Below, piece by piece: positions 34,240-43,174 of a stretch of DNA of 64,000 bases (position 1 is the stretch's first letter; every line of letters starts with the position of its first letter). Source of the stretch: Solidesulfovibrio magneticus RS-1 (GTDB lineage: Bacteria; Desulfobacterota; Desulfovibrionia; Desulfovibrionales; Desulfovibrionaceae); the NCBI RefSeq assembly GCF_000010665.1, contig NC_012796.1:3067501-3131500 (forward strand), in the 5' to 3' direction. Below the pieces are notes generated by a model. It saw nothing but the letters and a program-made list of their open reading frames with translations. It was not told the DNA's origin and did no database searches. A program made the translations under genes and the position numbers.

Positions 34240-35018
34240 GTCAGGCCACGCTCCCTTCCATGAATCCGGCTCGCGGATCGCCCCCGGTCAGGAAAACCGG
34301 GACGCGACAGCACCGTCAACGTCGCGAGGCTGGCTCGAATTCCGGAATTCATCCTGTTTCATGAACAATTTCGGGCTGCATCCTCCGCCAGTTTTCTTCA
34401 CCCATGGCACCCCGTCAGCCACAAACAATCTCCAAACAAAAATTTTTCGACGCAACAACAGGCACTTTCAGGCAACATAAGGATTCATACAAGCATGATC
34501 AATGCTTCAATCGGAAATTTAACAGGTAAAAGACAAAATAACCCTCAACGATCACGCTTCACAAAATTATCGTGAACCATTGCTTTTATTAAATTTATTA
34601 CATACATCCGGCCAAAGCCAAGCATCGCCGACAGCTTCGTACAACGGAGACACAACGAAGCGCTTATGCTGATTCCGTTTTAAATATCAACTGTCATGTG
34701 AATAGAATTATTCGTGACAGTCAAAGTTACTTAGCGGATGCCGACAACGAGAGGGGCCGCCTCGGCGGCAGGTTCTGGCGTCGTCGATCACCCGGCACAA
34801 GGCCGGGAGCGCAAGCGGGCAGGCAAACGGGGAAAGCCGCCAACCGGACAAAGGGAACACGCCTCGCCTGGCGGCGAGGCCACTGCGACGGACAGCGGCC
34901 GAACAGGCGTGCGGCTTGCGCGGGGAGCGTCGCGCTCGACGGCGGGCGCGCCACGGCGACTGTCGCGGCAAGGAGTGGGAACGGCATCCGACACAGATGG
35001 GTCTCGCGGAGGAGTTGT
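34240..35018. other. Divergent leader: AT-rich promoter zone and GC-rich 5' UTR
   Basis: 779 bp without genes. Roughly 34480-34740 is conspicuously AT-rich for this genome and should hold the promoters of tonB and the receptor operon. Within it is a dyad at 34690-34721 (listed). From 34740 to 35018 the sequence is GC-rich with several strong stems (for example CCCGGC/GCCGGG near 34795-34811 and GCCTCGCC/GGCGAGGC near 34862-34881), which suggests a structured leader RNA. I looked for cobalamin, Moco and c-di-GMP riboswitch cores and saw none: GCCACTG occurs but the B12 box and the GGTG/GGGAA core do not. Confidence 0.6.
34690..34721 (+). promoter_or_regulatory. Dyad-symmetric site upstream of the receptor operon
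   Basis: ACTGTCA (34690-34696) pairs with TGACAGT (34715-34721), and inside it GAATA pairs with TATTC around GAAT. The spacers between outer and inner arms are TGT and G. Could be a repressor or activator site, or an RNA hairpin. It does not fit Fur, Zur or NikR consensus as I know them. Confidence 0.5.
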
Positions 35019-37103
35019 ATGAAGCGTCTGGTTATTGCGTCGTTGGCGTTATGCTGCGCCCTTGCGCCATCCCTGGCCCCGGCCCAGACCGATCCCGGGG
35101 AAATGGCCGCCAACATGGAGGAAGTGGTGGTCACGGCCACCCGCACCGAACAGCCCATGAAGGACGTGCCCGGCCGGGTGGCCATCATCACCCGCCAGGA
35201 ACTCAAGGACCTGCCCATCCAGACCGTGGATGAGGCCCTGTCCTACATTTCCGGCGTCCACGTGGAGCGGCCAAGCGGCATCTACAGCTTCAAGTCGGTG
35301 GTGTCCCTGCGCGGGCTTGGCAACGAGCAGGGCCGTACCCTGGTCCTCATCGACGGCGTGCCGCAAAACACCTCGGACATGGGCGACGTCAACTGGAACC
35401 GCATCAACCTCGAAGACGTCAAGCGCATCGAGATCCTCAAAGGCCCGGCCGCCTCCATCTACGGCAACAACGCCATGGGCGGCGTCATCAATATCATCAC
35501 CGAAAAACCGACCAAGGTCGTTTCCGGCATGGCCTCCACCAGCTACGGCACATATGACGACTGGAAGCTGCGGGGCGTGCTGGCCGGGCGGACCTCCGAG
35601 GAACCCACGGCGCTCTATGCCCGCGTTTCGGGCCTCTACCACACCTCGCCCGGCTACATGGCCACCCCCAGCGACGAACAGACCCCCTGGTCCGTCAAGG
35701 AGTTCATCCGGGAAGGCACCGTCAACGCCAAGCTCGGCTGGGACATCAACGCCAACAACAACCTGGAATTCCAGTACACCAACGACAGCCAGCGGGCCGG
35801 CGAAGGCACGAAATACTTCGCCTCCGACGGCGTGCACCGCGAATACGACACCGACGCCTGGCAGGGGAAATTCACCGGCTCCTGGGAAGGCTGGTCGGCC
35901 GTGGTCAACGCCTACTTCACCGACATCAATTACACCCGCGTCAACGAATCCTGGTCCGACGTCACCGACATCTCCAAGTACACCCGCTACGACGCCAAGG
36001 TGAACCGCAAGCAGTACGGCCTGCTCTCCAACGTCTCCAAGGAATGGGCCTTCAACACCTTCACGGCCGGCTTCGACTACAGCCTGGGCATTATGGACGG
36101 CACGGACTACTACCGCACCAACACCAACTTCGCCACCGACTACGGCAAGATCCGCAGCTACGGCGTCTTTTTCCAGGACCAGCTCAAGTTCCTCGACGAC
36201 AAGCTCATCTTCCTGGCCGGCCTGCGCTACGACAACGCCACCACCTTCGATGGCCACTACGACACCAACATCTCAAGCTTAAGCAAGTACACCGAGTACT
36301 ACCCGGACCATAACTGGGACGACTGGAGCCCCCGGGCCTCGGCCAAGTACTTCTTCATGGACAATTTAAGCGCCTACCTGTCCTACGGCCACGCCTTCCG
36401 CGCCCCGCTTCTGGACGACATGTACCGCACCGGCAAGATGAAGGGCGGTTCCAAGATCTCCAACCCGTCGCTGGGGCCGGAAAAGCTCGACTCCTTCGAA
36501 GTCGGCTCGGACTACGCGCCCTTGGAGAACCTGCGCTTCTCGGGTTCGGGCTACTTTTCGGTGGGCCGCGACTTCCAGTCCTACGTCACCGTGGCCTCGG
36601 GCATCATGCAAAAGCAGAACATCGGCCAGGTGCAGATCTGGGGCGCGGAGCTTAATGGCGAGTATGATCCGTTCAAGTTCTCGGGCTTCGACGTCATGAA
36701 GAAGTTCACGCTTTTCGCCAACTACACCTTCAATGACTCCCGGGTGGCGGACTTCCCGGGCCGGCCCGATCTCGTCGGCAAGCTTTTGCCCTATGTGCCG
36801 CAAAATTCGTTCAACGTCGGCTTCACCTGGCTCAACAAGTATCTCAACAGCAAGTTCGGCGTGCAGTACGTGGGGCTCATGTACGGCGACGACGTCAACA
36901 CCGACGCCAACATCATCCCGCCCCACGCCCTGGTCAACGCCAAGGTCTGGCGCAACCTGGACTTCATGGGAACCTACGGCGAGAAGCTGACGGTCTCGCT
37001 GACCGGCGAAAATCTCCTCGACCACCAGTACTACACCGCCCATAACCCCAATTCCGTCAACACCGGGCGGGCGCTTTACCTGGAAATGTCATGCAAGTTC
37101 TAG
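35019..37103 (+). CDS. TonB-dependent outer-membrane receptor
   Basis: 694 residues. Signal peptide 1-24 (LVIASLALCCALAPSLAPAQ), TonB box EEVVVTATR near residues 33-41, plug domain with DALSYISGVHVERPSG, LIDGVPQN, IEILKGPAASIYGNNAMGGVINIIT, and a 22-strand barrel ending in an aromatic residue (LYLEMSCKF). Terminal Phe is the Bam signal. GGAGGAG precedes the ATG; an in-frame upstream extension is rejected. It brings an unknown substrate, such as a chelate or vitamin, across the outer membrane with TonB. It overlaps the next gene by 13 bp, so receptor and ECF transporter form one operon. Confidence 0.95.
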   Translation: MKRLVIASLALCCALAPSLAPAQTDPGEMAANMEEVVVTATRTEQPMKDVPGRVAIITRQELKDLPIQTVDEALSYISGVHVERPSGIYSFKSVVSLRGLGNEQGRTLVLIDGVPQNTSDMGDVNWNRINLEDVKRIEILKGPAASIYGNNAMGGVINIITEKPTKVVSGMASTSYGTYDDWKLRGVLAGRTSEEPTALYARVSGLYHTSPGYMATPSDEQTPWSVKEFIREGTVNAKLGWDINANNNLEFQYTNDSQRAGEGTKYFASDGVHREYDTDAWQGKFTGSWEGWSAVVNAYFTDINYTRVNESWSDVTDISKYTRYDAKVNRKQYGLLSNVSKEWAFNTFTAGFDYSLGIMDGTDYYRTNTNFATDYGKIRSYGVFFQDQLKFLDDKLIFLAGLRYDNATTFDGHYDTNISSLSKYTEYYPDHNWDDWSPRASAKYFFMDNLSAYLSYGHAFRAPLLDDMYRTGKMKGGSKISNPSLGPEKLDSFEVGSDYAPLENLRFSGSGYFSVGRDFQSYVTVASGIMQKQNIGQVQIWGAELNGEYDPFKFSGFDVMKKFTLFANYTFNDSRVADFPGRPDLVGKLLPYVPQNSFNVGFTWLNKYLNSKFGVQYVGLMYGDDVNTDANIIPPHALVNAKVWRNLDFMGTYGEKLTVSLTGENLLDHQYYTAHNPNSVNTGRALYLEMSCKF

Positions 37104-37675
37104 CCGACCGCCGGCCGGGGCTGTCCACCGCCCAGGTGGTGTTCTTCGCCTCCATGGTGGCCCTGGACTTCGGCTGGGGCATGGTTTTCAAGACCGCGCT
37201 GCAGCTCACGGCCATTCACGAGGTGGCCCGGCTGGAAATGCTCGTCTCGATCATGCTCATGACGCTCACCCGGCTCATGATCGACCGCTTCGGCACGCTC
37301 ATTGCCTTCGAACTGGCCTGGGGGCTGCTGGCCGCCGCGTTCATGCCGGCGGCCGGCGGCCAGCCGGGCGTCATGAAGCTCGTGCCGGCCCTGATCCAGG
37401 GGGTGGTGTTCGACACGCTTTTCACGCTGCTGCGCGCGTCCCTGCCCCAGGCCCGGGCCTATGTCGCCGTCATCTGCGGCGGCCTGCTCGGCCCCACGGC
37501 GGCCATGGGCGTTCGCGTGGCCCTGGGCGTGCCGTGGGCCACGGCCACCAAGGCCCTGTTCGGCATCTCGCTGGTCACGTCCGTCTTCATCAACGGCTTT
37601 GGCGTCTACCTGGCCCTTACCGTGTGGCGACGCATCAAGGACCTCCACGTCGTGGCCATGCTGCGCCAGTCATGA
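37091..37675 (+). CDS. Probable ECF transporter substrate-binding (S) component
   Basis: 194 residues, about six membrane helices (AQVVFFASMVALDFGWGMV; MLVSIMLMTL; LIAFELAWGLLAAAF; VPALIQGVVFDTLF; VAVICGGLLGPTAAM; LVTSVFINGFGVYLALTV). Size and topology fit ECF S components, and position (receptor before, EcfA and EcfT after) supports the role. The family is not one whose ligand I recognise; no thiamine-, biotin-, riboflavin- or Ni/Co-specific motif is seen. The stop overlaps the ATPase start by 4 bp (ATGA). Confidence 0.75.
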   Translation: MQVLADRRPGLSTAQVVFFASMVALDFGWGMVFKTALQLTAIHEVARLEMLVSIMLMTLTRLMIDRFGTLIAFELAWGLLAAAFMPAAGGQPGVMKLVPALIQGVVFDTLFTLLRASLPQARAYVAVICGGLLGPTAAMGVRVALGVPWATATKALFGISLVTSVFINGFGVYLALTVWRRIKDLHVVAMLRQS

Positions 37676-39090
37676 TTGAACTGGACGACGTCTCCTTCGT
37701 GCCTGCCGGCGCGACCTGCCCCACCCTGGCCCATGCAACCCTCCGCATCGGCCAGGGAGAGCGGGTGGGCATCGTCGGCCCGTCGGGTTCGGGCAAATCC
37801 ACCCTCGGCTACCATCTGTGCGGGGCGCACAGGCTGGCCCTGGCCGGGCGCACCGACGGCCGGCTGGCCTTTGCCGGACGCGACGGAACCGACGGCGCGC
37901 CGGTGGGTTTCGCCGGGCTGGTGGGGCAGAACCCCGAAGCCCAGCTGTTTTGCCGCACCGTCTACGACGAGCTGGCCCTGGCCTTGCTCGCCCGGGGCGA
38001 GGACGAGGCCTGCTGCCGGCAAACCGCCGCGACGCTCCTTGGCCAATACGGCTTCGCCGAGCGTGGCGAAGCCTCCCTGGGCAGTCTGTCCCTGGGCCAG
38101 AAACAATTGACCGCCGTCCTGTCCATGCTGGCCATGGAACCGCGCGTGCTGCTCCTGGACGAACCCACCAACTACCTCGACGCCGCCGCCGCCGACCGGC
38201 TTTTTGCCCATCTGACGGAACTGAGCCGGGAACTCGGCTGGATCATCCTGGTCATCGAACACGACCGGAAACGGCTGGCCGGTTTCGCCGACCGGCTCAT
38301 CGCCCTGGACAGCGGCCGCATCGTCCATGACGGCCCGGCGAGCGACTGGGAAGCCTGGAACGACGAGGCCGGCGACCGGGACGAAACCCTGGCCGCCCTG
38401 CCGCCTTTTTCACTTGCCTCGCCGGACGCCGCGCCTTTGGTCGCATTGCAGGGCGTGGGTTTCAGCTACTCTCCGACCGCGCCGGTCCTTCGCGGCCTGG
38501 ACCTGGCCGTGCGCCCGGGTGAGGTCGTGGCCCTGCTCGGGGCCAACGGGGCCGGCAAGTCCACGGTGCTGCGGCTTATAAAGGGCCTGGGCAAGCCGGC
38601 CGTCGGGCGGGTCGCCCTGGGGGCGGGACTGACGGCCGCTAGCGACGTGGGGCTGATGTTCCAAAATCCCGAGGAACAGCTTTTCGCCCACACTGTGGCC
38701 GCCGAATGCGGCTACTGGCTGGAAAATCGCGGTGTCGCGCCCGAAGAACGGCTGGCTCGCTGCCGCGCCGCCCTGGCCGGCTTCGGCCTTGACGCAATGC
38801 TTTCGCGCGCGCCCTTTTCCTTGAGCTTCGGGGAAAAGCGCCGCCTGTGTCTGGCCGCCATCCTCGTGGCCGAGCCGGCCGTGTTGTGCCTGGACGAACC
38901 GACCACGGGCCTGGACGCGGCCAACATGGCGGCCATGGCCGCCGAGGTCCGCAGGCAAGCGGCAAAGGGCCGGGCCGTGCTCCTGGCCACCCACGAGGAA
39001 GCCTTCGCGGCCATGGCCGCCACGCGCTGGGTCACCGTGGCCAACGGCCGGATCGCCTCGGACCGGCCAAACCCCTGGCTGGCCCCATGA
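37672..39090 (+). CDS. Fused double ATPase of an ECF transporter (EcfA-EcfA')
   Basis: 472 residues, two ABC domains in tandem. Domain 1: Walker A GPSGSGKST at 36-44, signature SLSLGQKQL, Walker B VLLLDEPTNYLD, His in VIEHD. Domain 2: Walker A GANGAGKST near 290, Q-loop MFQNPEEQLF, signature SLSFGEKRR, Walker B VLCLDEPTTGLD, switch LATHEE. The FQNPE Q-loop is typical for ECF/CbiO ATPases. It powers uptake with EcfT and the S component. Start ATG 37672 overlaps the previous stop; the frame extends further upstream only by chance. EcfT overlaps the end by 4 bp. Confidence 0.94.
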   Translation: MIELDDVSFVPAGATCPTLAHATLRIGQGERVGIVGPSGSGKSTLGYHLCGAHRLALAGRTDGRLAFAGRDGTDGAPVGFAGLVGQNPEAQLFCRTVYDELALALLARGEDEACCRQTAATLLGQYGFAERGEASLGSLSLGQKQLTAVLSMLAMEPRVLLLDEPTNYLDAAAADRLFAHLTELSRELGWIILVIEHDRKRLAGFADRLIALDSGRIVHDGPASDWEAWNDEAGDRDETLAALPPFSLASPDAAPLVALQGVGFSYSPTAPVLRGLDLAVRPGEVVALLGANGAGKSTVLRLIKGLGKPAVGRVALGAGLTAASDVGLMFQNPEEQLFAHTVAAECGYWLENRGVAPEERLARCRAALAGFGLDAMLSRAPFSLSFGEKRRLCLAAILVAEPAVLCLDEPTTGLDAANMAAMAAEVRRQAAKGRAVLLATHEEAFAAMAATRWVTVANGRIASDRPNPWLAP

Positions 39091-39794
39091 CGGCCGTCCT
39101 TCGCCGGGCAAGCGCCCTGTCCAAGTGCGCCTTTGCCGTGTCCCTTTCCGTCTACGCCTTTGCCTGCCCGGACTGGCGCATCCTGGTCGGCGTCAACCTG
39201 CTCCTGGCCGGCCTGCTTGTCGCCTCGCGGCAGTTCGACCGCATCGTCTGGCTGGCTCTTGGCGTATGCGTCGCCTCCCTGCCGACCCTGGGCGTGCTGT
39301 TCCTGCTGGGCGGGGTGGAAAAGGCCGCCACTTGGCGCGAAGGCCTTGTTCTGGGGCTTTCCTGGCTGGCCGTTTTCGAGCTGCGCCTGCTCGTCATGCT
39401 CCTGGCCGACATCCTGGTCGTCAAGTGGACGACGTTTTCCGACCTGCTCCTGTCCTTGCGGGCGTTGCGGCTGCCGGGAAAGCTGGTGCTCTTCTGCTCG
39501 GCCCTGGTCACGCTGTTGCCAAGCGTGTTCTCCCTGGCCGCCCATGTGGTCGAGGTCCAGCGCTGCCGGGGGTTTGACCCCAAACGGCTGCGCAATCCCA
39601 AGAATTTTTTGCCGCTGTTCATCCCGGTTTTCCTGGCCCAGTTGCGCCGTTCCACGGACCTGGCCTTGTCCCTGGAGCTTCGCGGCATTTCCGGCGCGCC
39701 GCCGGCCAGGGCCTCGCGCCTGACGCTCGGGGCCGGCGACGCCGTGCTGCTGGCGGCGGCGGTTGCCGTCTGGCTGCTGCCGTTCGGTGCTTGA
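39087..39794 (+). CDS. ECF transporter transmembrane coupling protein EcfT
   Basis: 235 residues, four to five membrane helices at the N-terminal half and C-terminus, and a cytoplasmic coupling region with two Arg-Gly motifs: QRCRGFD and ELRGIS, like the A-R-G/S motifs by which EcfT grips the ATPases. ATG 39087 overlaps the ATPase stop (ATGA). A 53-bp gap separates it from the radical SAM gene. Confidence 0.88.
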   Translation: MTAVLRRASALSKCAFAVSLSVYAFACPDWRILVGVNLLLAGLLVASRQFDRIVWLALGVCVASLPTLGVLFLLGGVEKAATWREGLVLGLSWLAVFELRLLVMLLADILVVKWTTFSDLLLSLRALRLPGKLVLFCSALVTLLPSVFSLAAHVVEVQRCRGFDPKRLRNPKNFLPLFIPVFLAQLRRSTDLALSLELRGISGAPPARASRLTLGAGDAVLLAAAVAVWLLPFGA

Positions 39795-39847
39795 CGCCAA
39801 CGAAACCGAAGCGGAAACAGCAATGATCGCCTCGCCAAGGAGTTCCC

Positions 39848-40861
39848 ATGATCCGTTGCGATGTCTGTGAGCGGCGCTGTCCGCTGGGACCGGACACCTC
39901 CGGCTATTGCCGCATGTACCATGCCCCGCACGGCCTGGTGGAGGAACGCTTTCCCGACCGCTGGTGCGCCTACGCCACGGCCCGCATGGAGACCATTCCC
40001 TTCTACCACGCCTGGCCCGGAGCGCGTTGTCTGGTGGTCGGCACGGCCGGCTGCAATTTCGACTGCCGCTATTGCGCCAACGCCGAGGTGGTCAAGGTCG
40101 ATCCGGCCGGACAGCAGGACGTCATGCTCGACATTTTGCCGGAAGATCTCGTGGCCGTGGCCCGAAAGCGCGGCTGCCGGGCCATCGTCTTTTCCGTCAA
40201 CGAGCCCACCGTCTCCCTGCCCACCCTGGAGCGGGTGAGCGTTGCCGCCCGCCGGGCCGGCCTGGTCATGGGCTGCCTGACCAACGGCTACGCCACGCCA
40301 GAGGGGACGGCGCGCCTTGGCGCGATATTCGACTGCGTCAACGTGAGCCTCAAGGGCCTGTCGCCCGAGTTCTGCCGGGACTATCTCGGCGTTCCCGACG
40401 TGGGGCCGATCCTGCGTAACATCCAGGCTCTGGCCCGGACCACCCACGTGGAGGTGACCACCCCGGTCATCGAGGGCATAAACAGCCACGAACTTAGCGA
40501 GATGGTCGACTTCCTGGCCGGGGTCGGGCCGGACGTTCCCTGGCACGCCTTCCGGCTGCTGCCGGAATACAAGATGCGCCAGGAGGACTACCCGAGCGTG
40601 GCGGCCGTGGGCGCCCAGGTCGAGGCGGCCGCCCGGGGCAAGCTGCGCTACGTGTATTTCCACAATTTCATCGGCTCGCGCTGGGTCAACACCCTGTGTC
40701 CGGGTTGCGGCGAGGCCGTCATCGAACGCCACAGCCTGGGCTGCGGCGGCGACCGGCTCCAGGCCGTGCATCTGGACGGCGGGGCCTGCCCGCGCTGCGG
40801 CGCATCCGTCGCCCTGCGCGGCGACCCCGATCCGGCAACCGCCAAGGAGGCGTGCTCATGA
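39848..40861 (+). CDS. Radical SAM enzyme, AmmeMemoRadiSam type
   Basis: 337 residues. N-terminal Cys group C4, C7, C11, C21 (RCDVCERRCPLG...GYC), radical SAM motif C69-x3-C73-x2-C76 (GCNFDCRYC) in a TIM-barrel core, and a C-terminal zinc-ribbon pair (CPGCGEA; CPRCGAS). The N-terminal layout and overall length match the radical SAM member of the AMMECR1-Memo-radical SAM set (PflA-related), but AMMECR1 and Memo genes are absent. It is coupled to the next gene through an ATGA overlap, and lies behind an ECF transporter, so it may act on the imported compound. AAGGAG precedes the ATG. Confidence 0.85.
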   Translation: MIRCDVCERRCPLGPDTSGYCRMYHAPHGLVEERFPDRWCAYATARMETIPFYHAWPGARCLVVGTAGCNFDCRYCANAEVVKVDPAGQQDVMLDILPEDLVAVARKRGCRAIVFSVNEPTVSLPTLERVSVAARRAGLVMGCLTNGYATPEGTARLGAIFDCVNVSLKGLSPEFCRDYLGVPDVGPILRNIQALARTTHVEVTTPVIEGINSHELSEMVDFLAGVGPDVPWHAFRLLPEYKMRQEDYPSVAAVGAQVEAAARGKLRYVYFHNFIGSRWVNTLCPGCGEAVIERHSLGCGGDRLQAVHLDGGACPRCGASVALRGDPDPATAKEACS

Positions 40862-42000
40862 GCCTGGCCATCCTCGACGCCCGCGAGTGGCAGCAAACCG
40901 TTGATCTGCGCACCGGCCGGCCCAGGGAAGCAACCGGCCCCCTGACCGACATGGTCGCCGGCGTCGTCGGCCGCCGGCCCTATCCCGGCGACCGCGACGC
41001 GGCCTGCAACGACTGGGTGGCCGACGTCGCCCTGGAATTCGTCGAGCGCTACGATCCCCGGTTCGCGTTTCTTAGTTTCTCCGAACAATACTATTCCCTG
41101 CGCCATTCGCCCTTGACCAAGGCCGAGGAGCAGGCCCGCATCGACGGGGCTTTCGCCGCCGTGGAGCGTTTCGCCCGGGAGTCGGGCTTTATCGTGGTCC
41201 TGGTCGGCACGGGCGAACTCGTGCCCGCCGCCGTGCCCGTGGACCTGGAAGGCCTGGACGGCCTGGCCGTCTCCAGCAACTGGTGCGCCCATTACGCCGG
41301 CCTCTACGACGCCTCGGCCGGGGACCTCGACAAGCTGGCCAACCATCCGGCCATCGCCCATGTGGCCTCCAAGGCCGACATCCTGTCCCTGTTCGACGGC
41401 GCGGCCGCCGACGGCGAGCGTCTGCCGGAACACATGGTCGCGGTCAAGGAGGGCCACTACTTGAAGGGCACGTCCCTGCGCCGCCTCTACAAGATTCCCC
41501 AGCCCAGCCCGATCATCCCCGTCAGCAACAACCTCGGGCCGGTGGCCTGCCTGACCGACATCCGCCCGGCCTTGCTCAAGCTGCTGCGTACCGACAAGGT
41601 GGCCCTGGCCCTTATCGAAGGCGTGGGCTGCCGCCAGTTTCCCCTGCCCCACCAGGCCTGCGCCAACGGCCGGGGCTGGTTCGCCTACGAACCCGGCGAC
41701 GGCCAGTTCCTGGCCATAAGCAAAGGGAAGCACAGCCTCTTCGAGCACAACGGCGGCTACCGCTACTACCAGGACGACACCGACGACAAAGCCTATCCCT
41801 ACTCCGGCTTTTTCAGCGAAATGCCCACCGGAACCATCGGCGAGGCCATTGCCGCGCGCAGCATTGCCGTGGGCAACCGCAGCATGTTCATGCACATGCT
41901 GTCCGGCTGCGACATCACCTGCGAATGCTTTGCCCGCAACCTCTACAACCAGGGCGTCATGGCCGTGATCCACCGCCAGGACAAGTTCGCCGGGAAGTAA
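40858..42000 (+). CDS. Unrecognised protein of the uptake/modification operon
   Basis: 380 residues, no signal or membrane helix, so cytoplasmic. I do not recognise the family. One stretch (FVERYDPRFAFLSFSEQYYSLRH, then QARIDGAFAAVERFARESG) has the look of the PDxxxxY...H segment of alkaline-phosphatase-superfamily phosphodiesterases, but the catalytic Thr/Ser motif and the later metal-binding DHG are not visible, so this is only a hint. Other notable parts: SNNLGPVACLTDIRPALLKLLRTDK, and a Cys-rich C-terminus SGCDITCECF. Start ATG overlaps the radical SAM stop; the methyltransferase begins 5 bp after its stop. Its position between two SAM-using enzymes suggests a role in the same modification. 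Confidence 0.8.
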   Translation: MSLAILDAREWQQTVDLRTGRPREATGPLTDMVAGVVGRRPYPGDRDAACNDWVADVALEFVERYDPRFAFLSFSEQYYSLRHSPLTKAEEQARIDGAFAAVERFARESGFIVVLVGTGELVPAAVPVDLEGLDGLAVSSNWCAHYAGLYDASAGDLDKLANHPAIAHVASKADILSLFDGAAADGERLPEHMVAVKEGHYLKGTSLRRLYKIPQPSPIIPVSNNLGPVACLTDIRPALLKLLRTDKVALALIEGVGCRQFPLPHQACANGRGWFAYEPGDGQFLAISKGKHSLFEHNGGYRYYQDDTDDKAYPYSGFFSEMPTGTIGEAIAARSIAVGNRSMFMHMLSGCDITCECFARNLYNQGVMAVIHRQDKFAGK

Positions 42001-42005
42001 CGGCG

Positions 42006-42635
42006 ATGCCCATGGAGAAGACCGGCGACGCCGAGGGGTTTGCGGCCATCAGCCGGGAGATCTTCGCCCCGCTCTATCCCTATTACGCCGCCCGGTTCCT
42101 GGCCGCCTCGGGAATACGCCGAGGGCTTTGCCTGGACGCCGGGGCCGGAGGCGGCCTGCTCGGCCTGGCCGTGGCCGAGGCCAGCGCCTGCCGGGTGATC
42201 CTGGCCGACCGCTCTGTGGCCATGCTCCGGGCGGCGCGGCAGGAAATCGCCGCGCGCGGCTTGCCTGGCCGGGCAACGGTCCTTGGGGCCGACGTCACGG
42301 CCCTCCCCCTGGCCGAGGGCTGCGTCGATCTGGTGGTCAGCCGGGGTTCGGTCATGTTCTGGGACGATCTGCCTCGATCCTTTGGCGAAATATGGCGGGT
42401 GCTGGCCCCGGACGGCCGGGCCTATATCGGCGGGGGCCTTGGGCCGCCGGCCATGCGGCGGGCCATCTGCCGCGAGATGGCCGCCCGCGATCCCCGCTGG
42501 CGCGAGGACGCCCCGCCGCCGCCCCGGCCGGGCACCGACCCCGACACCCAGGCGGCCGCCTTGCGGGCCGCCGGCATCCACGACTTCGCCATCGAACCCG
42601 ACGACGCCGGCCACTGGATCGTTTTCGGGAAGTAG
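42006..42635 (+). CDS. Class I SAM-dependent methyltransferase
   Basis: 209 residues. Rossmann methyltransferase: motif I CLDAGAGGGLLGLAVAE near 40-55, acidic ILADRS after beta 2, VLGADVTALPLAEGCVDLV (motif II/III) and VLAPDGRAYIGGG. Methylates an unknown acceptor. Five bp after the unrecognised gene and last in the operon; a short stem (42636-42641 with 42648-42653) follows at once. Start could also be ATG 42012; 42006 is chosen as the first. Confidence 0.88.
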   Translation: MPMEKTGDAEGFAAISREIFAPLYPYYAARFLAASGIRRGLCLDAGAGGGLLGLAVAEASACRVILADRSVAMLRAARQEIAARGLPGRATVLGADVTALPLAEGCVDLVVSRGSVMFWDDLPRSFGEIWRVLAPDGRAYIGGGLGPPAMRRAICREMAARDPRWREDAPPPPRPGTDPDTQAAALRAAGIHDFAIEPDDAGHWIVFGK

Positions 42636-42653
42636 AACGGGTCCAGCCCCGTT
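42636..42653 (+). terminator. Short stem-loop at the end of the uptake operon
   Basis: AACGGG with CCCGTT, loop TCCAGC, overlapping the first bases after the stop codon; followed by GTTGCG, not a clear T-run. Weak terminator candidate. Confidence 0.3.
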
Positions 42654-43174
42654 GTTGCGCACCCCAACCCCGCGTTTCAGCTGACAAAACGGATTTTCCG
42701 CCGCGCACTGCATCCCGGCGCGCCTCCCAGGCGAATCCTTGATAAATGCCCAGCCCCGTTTCGGTCGCGACACGCGCCTCGTTTCGTCCGAGAAACGCCT
42801 TCCGGGCTTTTTGGGTCGCCGCCGGGCGATGGCCAGACGGACCGATCCTGCACCCATCACCCCGCCGTTTGCTTTCCCGCCCAGACTTTTTTTTCGGAAC
42901 AGATGTGGAAACAACAAACAGATGATCCGATCGTTTGCAAATTTGTCAAAACAGGCGTCAGCAACGACAATCGCCCGCCAGCAGCAACAATCCCAACTCC
43001 CAGGAGAAACCTTTGCCCGTTAGTGTCGGCATTGACAGCGACCAGGGACAACGCTTTTGTGGGGATCTTCTGTCGTTTTTTCGAAGCCCTATTGACGCAC
43101 CCGCATAACAATTGTACTCATTGGTCACCAAAAGTTCACACGCCAAACCCGGCCCAGGACCCTCGGAGCCTGCC
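42654..43174. other. Gene-free upstream region of the glycerol operon
   Basis: About 520 bp. No gene seen. The GC content drops from about 42885. AACAGATG occurs twice in direct repeat (42898-42905 and 42917-42924, 19 bp apart), a possible regulator site. Two TTGAC-type -35 candidates (TTGACA near 43032, TTGACG at 43092) have poor -10 partners. The long poly-T at 42887-42894 is not preceded by a clear stem. Confidence 0.45.

Noticed and set aside
34740-35018. Cobalamin riboswitch in the leader of the TonB-dependent receptor
   Set aside because: GCCACTG is present, but the B12 box (GCCAGGAGACC-like) and the rest of the core are absent.
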